Below, piece after piece: positions 1-5,038 of a stretch of DNA of 9,181 nucleotides. The DNA is from CAZTJA01 sp964613745 (lineage in GTDB: Bacteria > Desulfobacterota > Desulfomonilia > Desulfomonilales > Desulfomonilaceae), in NCBI GenBank assembly GCA_964613745.1, contig CAZTJA010000118.1, positions 1-9,181 of the forward strand, given 5' to 3'. The translations under genes were made by a program, and so were the position numbers. Position 1 is the stretch's first letter. Every line of letters starts with the position of its first letter. Under the pieces are notes generated by a model that had not been told where the DNA came from, did no database searches, and saw only the letters and a program-made list of their open reading frames with translations.

Positions 1-302
1 GAGGGTTGCCCCTAAAAGAGGTAAAAATACCTCATTTGAGGCGTAGTTATCGATGTTCAACTACGAGTCATTCTTTTGACAATTCACCGTTGGTTCTTCC
101 GTCCCGCACCGGCGTCATATTTCACGACTAATTACGAAACTAAAATAACATCTTACGCCTCTTATACAGGATGAGACCGGTTGAATCAGCAAAATAGGCG
201 TACTTTGTTATGATGAATTGTCTGCAGGAACTCTTTTTAATCACTTCGTTTCTCCTATAGACTGCGGACGGAAGAAGAAGCACATTACTGCGCCTGACGG
301 GG
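1..302. other. Non-coding region upstream of the FecR-domain gene
   Basis: I find no convincing gene in this stretch; the frame entering at base 1 meets a stop at 13-15. It holds two small inverted repeats. The first is GAGGTA/TACCTC (18-23 and 28-33, loop AAAA), which reads as a terminator-like hairpin with a following T-run only on the minus strand. The second is CGTAGTT/AACTACG (42-48 and 59-65). The heptamer AGGCGTA occurs at 39-45 and 196-202, and its complement TACGCCT at 154-160. A TTGACA at 76-81 has no matching -10 box at the usual spacing. Confidence 0.6.
206..214 (+). promoter_or_regulatory. Possible extended -10 promoter for the FecR-domain gene
   Basis: The sequence TGTTATGAT gives an extended -10 element: TG at 206-207, then TATGAT at 209-214, five of six matches to TATAAT. 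No good -35 hexamer lies 16-18 bases upstream; the nearest TTGAAT is 22 bases away. Transcription from here would give a leader of roughly 85-90 bases. This is a weak call made from base pattern alone. Confidence 0.3.
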
Positions 303-308
303 ATGATC

Positions 309-3083
309 ATGAAAATACGTTACGTGACAATTTATGCATTATTAGTAATTACATTATTCGTCGTTGAAGCTCCCGCGCAAAACACCGGGTTTTCAAGCGC
401 CTCGGTTGGAGCTGTTTCAGGAGATGCACGACTTATCGGAGACGCAGGGAAGGACGATATAGCCCTTTCTTCGGGAAGCGCAATAAGTCCATGGAGATCC
501 GTATCCACTTCGAATAACAGCAAGTTGCTCATAAACTGGGGTGACTCGGTTCTGAGTTCGCTCGGAGAACTCACTTCGGTTTTCTACGTTCCGGATCAAG
601 AATCCAGCTCATTCAGAGTCGAGATGATCGAGGGCATGCTGCGAACCGTGCGTTCAGCAAGACCCGGGAGTGCTGCTCAGAACTTTTCCGTGCAGACACC
701 GATGGCGGTCATTCATCCAACTTCGGTTCACGAACCCGTGGATTTCATAGTCGAACTGTATGATCCCTCGACAACAATCATCACGGTTTTGGGCGGCAGT
801 ATCCGGGTACAAAATCTTGAAGATAAGAGCGAGCGCACGTTCGAATCGTGTCAGAATATATATATAGCTCAAGGGAAAAACGGATTCGACGTTGTGAACA
901 TCTCCCAGGATGTCGTCGGTAAACTCGTGAGCGCATCCACGATAGAGGGAACCATCAACATTCAAACGGCTTCCTGCAGCACGGCCTATGCGGAAAGCTA
1001 CAGTCCGGTGACGGTTTCGGCTCCTTCAGTGACTTACGTTGAAGAGCCGGACATTATTGAATACTACCCGTACGAACAAATTCAGATCGTACAACCTGCT
1101 TATCCGGGAGGCGAGTGGGTTGCAGTACTGCCTGGAATCGGCAGGTGGTTCATTCCGTTTCCTACGGGTTACGATCTCTCTCCTGCCTGGGTTCAGGTTT
1201 ACATTCGTGAAGCAATCTACAATCAGACGATCTATGCAGACACGGTGATAGTCAACAATATCCGCCAAAGAGCGCGGGAAATTAACAACTACATCATAGT
1301 GGCCCAGGGCAGCGGGAACATAGCTGCGGCAAATCGGGCTCGTCGAGAATTGGCACATTTACGCACCAGAGAAAATCTCGTTTCACAAAGGGTCGATCGT
1401 TTACGGAAGCGGGTTGATCGTCTGCAGGCTGATAGGCCGGGGACAAGAGATGCAAATATCGTGAATGTCATCAATAATTCTCTCCAGAGCAACAAGAATT
1501 CTCAAATTGCGAGAACCTTTGAGGATAGACTGCAACGTAGGGCTGAAATCGATCGCAATCTGGCCAGGGTCACTTCGAAACAAGTTAGCGATCTACGGAC
1601 GCAATTGGCCCAGGAACGTGATCCGATGAAGCGAACGGCCTTGCGGTCGGAGCTTGAACAGGTAAGAAACAATATAAATCAGGGAAAAATTCCCGTTCCC
1701 AAAAACAATCGTGAATTGGCGCAAACGATTACAGGTATAGCCAAAGCTGACGATCCACAGCAAATGCGAAGGCTTCAGAATAGATTGCAGCGAGAAGTAT
1801 CCAGAATACAACCTGATGATCAGGCTGAAGCTATTACGGACAACAATGTGAGGTCCTTACAGGAGTCAGTACGCAAGACGGACAATCCTGAAGTGAAGAA
1901 TCAATTGTCGGAAAGACTTTCGAATATACAAGAGTCCATAAAGTCCAGACCCGATTTGTCCACTGCAATCGGAGCGGCCGTGCTGGGCGGAGCCGTCGGC
2001 AGCAAATTGGCTCCCGGGAGACAAAATCTCTTGGGCGATAACCAGATGGACAGGGGCAGACGGCAGGATGATGGAAGAGGGCCGTCTTCGAATCTAAGCG
2101 AAAGCCCATCCCGAAATACTTTCAGAAACCAGGCGGGAGCTCGTGATAGGCAAGGACCTGCAGCCGGATTGCTTCCACGGAATCTGGATGGCGGCGATCA
2201 GGATCAAAAAGCGGATAGAGATCGAGTAGGCAGAAATCTTCAGCCTGACCGCAGATCGGATGAGCTTCGGGATCAGACTCGTCGCAGGTTAAATGAGATC
2301 CGTGGAGGAGCCGGTAGTGGGACGGCCGGGCTTCCTGATCGTGCCCCCAGGTCACTGGATCGGCCGGATAGACAAACTGACACGTCCGGCCCTCGATCAC
2401 TTAGCGGACCCGACAGACAAACGGATACCTCAACGCCGAGATCATTGAGCCGACCGGACCGAGAAGCGGATAACTTGACTCCGAGATCACTGGGTCGGCC
2501 CGATCGACAGGCGGACAGCGTAGTTCCCCGATCGCTTAGTCGACCGGATCGATCTCCCGACTCGGGCCCAGCAAATCTTGATTCCATGAGGGGATTGGAT
2601 CAGCAAAGGCGAAATTTCCGTTCGAGCGTACCGGATGTACGTGAAAGCCCCACCCGTTCGGATCGAATCGGTGCCCCACAGTTCAATCCGAGATCCCTAG
2701 CGCCGAACCGAGAGCCTGAAAGGCAATCACCGGTAATGCAAAACCGCCCGGATTTTGGGAGAAGAATGGAGATTCCCAGACTGGATTCGGGAAATATTCC
2801 GAAACGCCAAAATTTGGGTAGAGAAATGCCGGCACGACCTCAGTTTCAAGCTCCACAGTCGGCTCCACGATCATTCTCCCCTCCGGCGGCAGCTCCAAGG
2901 AGTTTTCAAGCTCCTTCAGCTCCCTCATTTCAGTCGAGGGGTAATATAGGCGGTGGAGGCCCCGGACGTATAGGCCAAATGCCTCAACAGCGAAGCATGC
3001 CCAATTTGCCGGGCATGGGAGCGAGAGGCGGTGGTCGAGGGCCCGGTGGAGACAATGACGAGAAAGGCAAAGGGAAGAGGTAA
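309..3083 (+). CDS. Secreted FecR-domain protein with Arg/Pro-rich repeat tail
   Basis: I chose the ATG at 309 over the ATG at 303 because GGGG (299-302) lies six bases before it and abuts the earlier one; the product is 924 residues. It starts with a Sec signal peptide (KIR, hydrophobic core to about residue 19, likely cut after APA at 23). Residues about 30-200 resemble a FecR-type beta-rich domain with the pattern 'GDARLIGDAGKDDIALSSGS' and later 'VLGGSIRVQN'. Two cysteines (about 181 and 223) could form a periplasmic disulfide. A Tyr/Pro/Trp-rich patch follows, then a long charged helical region (about 310-550), a glycine-zipper-like stretch 'AIGAAVLGGAVGSKLAPG' (about 553-570), and an Arg/Asp/Pro-rich disordered tail with tandem repeats and a Gly/Lys end. 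It is not a classical sigma-regulating FecR: it has a cleavable signal, no inner-membrane helix, and no ECF sigma or TonB receptor beside it. The function is unknown; envelope or polyanion binding is a guess. Confidence 0.8.
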   Translation: MKIRYVTIYALLVITLFVVEAPAQNTGFSSASVGAVSGDARLIGDAGKDDIALSSGSAISPWRSVSTSNNSKLLINWGDSVLSSLGELTSVFYVPDQESSSFRVEMIEGMLRTVRSARPGSAAQNFSVQTPMAVIHPTSVHEPVDFIVELYDPSTTIITVLGGSIRVQNLEDKSERTFESCQNIYIAQGKNGFDVVNISQDVVGKLVSASTIEGTINIQTASCSTAYAESYSPVTVSAPSVTYVEEPDIIEYYPYEQIQIVQPAYPGGEWVAVLPGIGRWFIPFPTGYDLSPAWVQVYIREAIYNQTIYADTVIVNNIRQRAREINNYIIVAQGSGNIAAANRARRELAHLRTRENLVSQRVDRLRKRVDRLQADRPGTRDANIVNVINNSLQSNKNSQIARTFEDRLQRRAEIDRNLARVTSKQVSDLRTQLAQERDPMKRTALRSELEQVRNNINQGKIPVPKNNRELAQTITGIAKADDPQQMRRLQNRLQREVSRIQPDDQAEAITDNNVRSLQESVRKTDNPEVKNQLSERLSNIQESIKSRPDLSTAIGAAVLGGAVGSKLAPGRQNLLGDNQMDRGRRQDDGRGPSSNLSESPSRNTFRNQAGARDRQGPAAGLLPRNLDGGDQDQKADRDRVGRNLQPDRRSDELRDQTRRRLNEIRGGAGSGTAGLPDRAPRSLDRPDRQTDTSGPRSLSGPDRQTDTSTPRSLSRPDREADNLTPRSLGRPDRQADSVVPRSLSRPDRSPDSGPANLDSMRGLDQQRRNFRSSVPDVRESPTRSDRIGAPQFNPRSLAPNREPERQSPVMQNRPDFGRRMEIPRLDSGNIPKRQNLGREMPARPQFQAPQSAPRSFSPPAAAPRSFQAPSAPSFQSRGNIGGGGPGRIGQMPQQRSMPNLPGMGARGGGRGPGGDNDEKGKGKR
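2346..2570 (+). repeat. Five tandem 45-bp repeats (15-residue PRSL units)
   Basis: Five in-frame units of 45 bp encode the pattern PRSL-x-R/G-PDR-xx-D-xxx, with no gap between them. The copies are PRSLDRPDRQTDTSG, PRSLSGPDRQTDTST, PRSLSRPDREADNLT, PRSLGRPDRQADSVV and PRSLSRPDRSPDSGP. The DNA copies differ at many synonymous sites (for example CCCAGGTCACTG versus CCGAGATCATTG), so the array is not a very recent duplication and the peptide appears to be conserved. Looser PRSL or PRSF motifs recur downstream (PRSLAP, PRSFSP, PRSFQA). Confidence 0.9.
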
Positions 3084-3105
3084 GCAGTAAGCAACCACGG
3101 AGCGG

Positions 3106-3858
3106 CTAACGCGGCCTATTTATCAGGGTGGCCGCGTAGGCCGCCCCAAATCCATTATCTATATTTACAACCGTTACTCCCGGCGCACAGGAATTGAGCA
3201 TGCCCAAAAGAGCGGCGATTCCCCCGAAAGAGGCGCCGTATCCAATCGAGGTCGGGACTGCGATAACGGGTCTATCTACCAACCCTCCGATGACGCTCGG
3301 CATTGCCCCTTCCATCCCAGCAACCGCAATAATCACATGTGCAGCACGAAGCTTATCATTGTTGTTTAGTAATCTATGAATCCCCGCTACGCCTACGTCG
3401 TATAATGTTTCGACATTATTCCCCATTGCCGTGGCGGTGATTCTCGCTTCTTCGGCTACCGGCAGATCAGAGCTACCGGCGCAGACGACCAGCACTGTTC
3501 CGATACCCTTGAGAGGAATGTCATCCTTTACGTAAAGGGCGGTGCGTGCCGTAGAGTTGTATTCAATTTCGGGAACATGTTGCTTGAGAGCCTCTGCCTT
3601 TTCAGCTTGAACTCGGGTAGCAAGCACTATTTTTTGCTTTTGGATTAAACCTTTGAAGATTCCGATGAGCTGTTCAAAGGATTTTCCCTCTCCGAAGATG
3701 ACTTCCGGGAAACCGAGCCTCACGGCCCGATGATGGTCCAGGCACGCATAGCCGAGATCTTCGGTCTGTAGATCTTCGAGGAGCTTGCCGGCTTCGGCCG
3801 GCGTAAGCGTGCCGTTCTGAACCTTTTCCAGGATGTGGAGCAGGCTGGTTCTATCCAC
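3106..3858 (-). CDS. larB: Nickel pincer cofactor biosynthesis protein LarB
   Basis: LarB carboxylates the pyridinium ring of nicotinic acid adenine dinucleotide and hydrolyses it to pyridinium-3,5-biscarboxylic acid mononucleotide. This is the first step of the nickel-pincer nucleotide cofactor used by lactate racemase and related LarA enzymes; LarE and LarC follow. At 250 residues it has the usual family length. The C-terminal half (about 115-250) is PurE-like, with 'CAGSSDLPVAEEA' at 126-138, 'AGMEGAMPSVIGGL' at 180-193 and 'CAPGVTVVNIDNGFGAAYAA' at 224-243. Cys224 probably corresponds to the cysteine that captures the substrate in characterised LarB. The N-terminal part (1-35) has the helical 'LTPAEAGKLLEDL' pattern typical of the family. 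The start is GTG, with AAAGGA nine bases upstream. No larA, larC or larE is present in the window. A possible promoter with an attenuator or small RNA lies 45-170 bp upstream. It faces the FecR gene tail to tail across 22 bp. Confidence 0.93.
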   Translation of the reverse strand: MDRTSLLHILEKVQNGTLTPAEAGKLLEDLQTEDLGYACLDHHRAVRLGFPEVIFGEGKSFEQLIGIFKGLIQKQKIVLATRVQAEKAEALKQHVPEIEYNSTARTALYVKDDIPLKGIGTVLVVCAGSSDLPVAEEARITATAMGNNVETLYDVGVAGIHRLLNNNDKLRAAHVIIAVAGMEGAMPSVIGGLVDRPVIAVPTSIGYGASFGGIAALLGMLNSCAPGVTVVNIDNGFGAAYAATLINRPR

Positions 3859-3902
3859 GGTAGGTTTTCCTTTTTGCTGAGTAATTGGGGTATCGGGGAG
3901 TG

Positions 3903-3944
3903 TACAAAGTAAAGCCCCGGAAAGGAGGATTAGAACCGGGGCTT
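3903..3944 (-). terminator. Terminator-like hairpin with anti-SD loop
   Basis: A perfect 9-bp stem AAGCCCCGG/CCGGGGCTT (3944-3936 and 3920-3912) encloses a 15-base loop. On the minus strand it is followed by TACTTTGTAC, so the U-tract is interrupted (UUUACUUUGU) and termination may be partial. On the plus strand no T-run follows, so the element points toward larB. The loop bases 3928-3921 read CCTCCTTT. Confidence 0.5.
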
Positions 3945-3993
3945 CGCATGGAGAAAAGGTATTTTGAGCAGCGGGCTACGCCTCCCGCTGTGT
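3904..3993 (-). ncRNA. Candidate ~90-nt small RNA or attenuated larB leader
   Basis: The unit is bounded by a promoter (start near 3993) and a terminator-like hairpin (3944-3912). Its 5' end folds at once into a perfect 7-bp stem, CAGCGGG/CCCGCTG (3990-3984 and 3975-3969), with the 8-base loop AGGCGTAG. A pyrimidine-rich linker of about 24 bases follows, containing TACCTTTTCTCC, and then the second hairpin. That hairpin has a 15-base loop containing CCTCCTTT, identical to the anti-Shine-Dalgarno end of 16S rRNA. I see no open reading frame with a ribosome binding site inside it. It could be an independent small RNA acting on ribosome binding sites, or a 5' leader whose hairpin attenuates larB. 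I do not recognise a known RNA family. Confidence 0.45.
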
Positions 3994-4000
3994 AGGTGTG

Positions 4001-4029
4001 CTTAGACCATGATTCCGTATGGTTGTCAA
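4001..4029 (-). promoter_or_regulatory. Sigma70-type promoter for a small RNA or the larB leader
   Basis: Read on the minus strand, a perfect -35 hexamer TTGACA (4029-4024) is followed by exactly 17 bases and then TCTAAG (4006-4001), which matches four of six bases of the -10 consensus. The DNA just upstream (4030-4106) is very AT-rich and could act as an UP element. The predicted start site is near A3993, immediately before a stable 5' hairpin. The combination of spacing, UP-like DNA and the position of the hairpin supports the call. Confidence 0.55.
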
Positions 4030-4106
4030 TATAAATTAAAGCAAAATCGAGAAATTTATACAAAAATCTAAACATAGTTAATTAGCTAAACTTAATAAAC
4101 ACTTAA

Positions 4107-4553
4107 TTAAACTAATAGTTTTATCAGGTCAGATTTTCCGATTACGCCCACGAGCTTTTCGCCGTCCACAACGGGTAGCGTGTAATACTTTCGGTCGCTC
4201 ATTAGTTCTGCAATTTCAGATACATCGGTGTTGGGATTGACGCATACCGCCGGCCGCGAATAGATTTCTTCAACCTTCGACGCGCTCAGTCGTTTAAATT
4301 CTTTGTGCAGACGCCACGGGTTTTCCAATGGAATTACCGCGTCGAGAATTACGAATACCGTAGGAATATGAAGAGTTTGGTTCTGTTTAACGAGATCGGC
4401 TTCACATACGACTCCAAGCACATCTCCGGTTTCGTTCACAACGGGAACGCCGTTGATGCTTCTTTCGGAAAAGATGCGCGCCAATTCCCGGAGCGTCGTT
4501 TCAGGTTTAACGGTAATGACTTCTTTTGTCATAATATCGGCAGCGGTGGTCAT
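4107..4553 (-). CDS. Two-CBS-domain protein
   Basis: This is a stand-alone CBS pair (Bateman module) of 148 residues. Such proteins usually bind adenine nucleotides (AMP, ATP, SAM or similar) and report energy or redox state to a partner; the ligand and partner here are unknown. CBS1 spans about 5-60 ('DIMTKEVITVKPETTLREL', 'INGVPVVNETGDVLGVV') and CBS2 about 88-148 ('RPAVCVNPNTDVSEIAELM', 'YTLPVVDGEKLVGVIGKSDL'). The linker 'LHIPTVFVILDAVIPLENP' with a short helical segment is typical of a common bacterial subgroup. A TTG at 4565 would add four residues, but the ATG at 4553 has GGAG about six bases upstream and begins directly at the CBS fold, so I chose it. It diverges from the YjbQ gene across 37 bp. 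Confidence 0.9.
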   Translation of the reverse strand: MTTAADIMTKEVITVKPETTLRELARIFSERSINGVPVVNETGDVLGVVCEADLVKQNQTLHIPTVFVILDAVIPLENPWRLHKEFKRLSASKVEEIYSRPAVCVNPNTDVSEIAELMSDRKYYTLPVVDGEKLVGVIGKSDLIKLLV

Positions 4554-4590
4554 CGCAATCTCCAACTGAGGATTTCACCAGGAGGATACC

Positions 4591-5010
4591 ATGAAATCTT
4601 TTAGAAAAGAGCTATGGTTTCATATTCCATCGAGAAGACAGTTTATCAACATTACCGGAGAAGTTCAAAAGGCTCTCCGTGAGAGCGGGATCCGGGAAGG
4701 GCTCGTGCTGGTAAATGCCATGCACATCACCGCATCGGTCTTCATCAACGACGATGAATCCGGTTTGCATAATGATTATGAGAAATGGCTCGAAAAGCTG
4801 GCACCTCATGCGCCTATCAGTCAGTACCTCCACAATAGGACAGGGGAAGACAACGGGGATGCCCACTTGAAAAGACAGATTATGGGGCGCGAAGTGGTGG
4901 TTGCAATTACCGAAGGCAAATTGGATTTTGGTCCATGGGAGCAGATCTTTTACGGTGAGTTCGACGGCGGAAGAAGAAAACGTGTGCTGGTGAAGATTAT
5001 AGGGGAATAA
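4591..5010 (+). CDS. yjbQ: YjbQ family protein (UPF0047, thiamine-phosphate-synthase-like)
   Basis: This 139-residue protein matches the UPF0047/YjbQ family, small beta-rich proteins. Some members show weak thiamine-phosphate synthase activity, and the true cellular role is not settled. Family residues are visible: 'NAMHITASVFINDDE' (42-56, with His45, Asn53 and Glu56), 'YLHNRTGEDNGDAHLK' (79-94, with His81 and His92), and the C-terminal 'GKLDFGPWEQIFYGEFDGG' (109-127). The two histidines and the Asn/Asp/Glu cluster form the presumed metal or active site. Length is normal for the family. The start is fixed by a perfect AGGAGG (4580-4585) five bases before the ATG. With the divergent CBS start 37 bp away, any promoter must lie inside the CBS gene or be shared. 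A terminator follows directly. Confidence 0.9.
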   Translation: MKSFRKELWFHIPSRRQFINITGEVQKALRESGIREGLVLVNAMHITASVFINDDESGLHNDYEKWLEKLAPHAPISQYLHNRTGEDNGDAHLKRQIMGREVVVAITEGKLDFGPWEQIFYGEFDGGRRKRVLVKIIGE

Positions 5011-5038
5011 AGGGAGGGGGAATTCTCCCCCTTTTCCC
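5011..5038. terminator. Bidirectional terminator between yjbQ and clpB
   Basis: The stem GGGGGA/TCCCCC (5016-5021 and 5026-5031) has an ATTC loop and an added A-T pair at 5015/5032. On the plus strand it is followed by TTTTCCCTT. On the minus strand it is followed by a run with CCCTTTATT. It sits in the 28 bp between two convergent genes and abuts the clpB stop codon, so it can serve both. Confidence 0.85.

Larger units (their letters stand above)
3859..4106. other. Intergenic region with a promoter and two strong hairpins
   Basis: This 248-bp gap between larB and the CBS gene has two halves. The side nearest the CBS gene (about 4021-4106) is very AT-rich. The other half holds two strong GC-rich hairpins and a promoter-like pair on the minus strand. 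A 74-codon reading frame crosses it on the minus strand, but it lacks a ribosome binding site, resembles nothing I know, and is interrupted functionally by the hairpins. I therefore treat the region as RNA or regulatory. Confidence 0.7.

Noticed and set aside
18..33. GAGGTA/TACCTC hairpin as a terminator of an upstream plus-strand gene
   Set aside because: The stem is only six pairs and is AT-rich in its upper part; the T-run follows it only on the minus strand, where no gene lies upstream.
1348..1366. TTGGCAC...GC resembling a sigma54 promoter
   Set aside because: The -12 element TTGC is absent and the site is inside the FecR-domain coding sequence with no gene start nearby.
2122..2587. Overlapping minus-strand reading frames across the repeat region
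   Set aside because: They are shadows of the low-complexity Arg/Asp/Pro codons of the FecR-domain gene; they have no family resemblance and the repeats make sense only on the plus strand.
3110..3136. CGCGGCC/GGCCGCG hairpin at the larB 3' end as a terminator for the convergent genes
   Set aside because: There is no T-run on either strand, it lies mostly inside larB, and the pairing may reflect coding sequence.
3948..3995. Short plus-strand peptide (15 codons) after an AGGAGG at 3923-3928
   Set aside because: The spacing from AGGAGG to the ATG is 19 bases, too long, and the AGGAGG is simply the complement of the anti-SD loop.
3851..4075. 74-codon minus-strand reading frame between the CBS gene and larB
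   Set aside because: It has no ribosome binding site and no recognisable motif, it overlaps the larB start, and it crosses the predicted promoter and both hairpins. The RNA or leader reading explains the region better.
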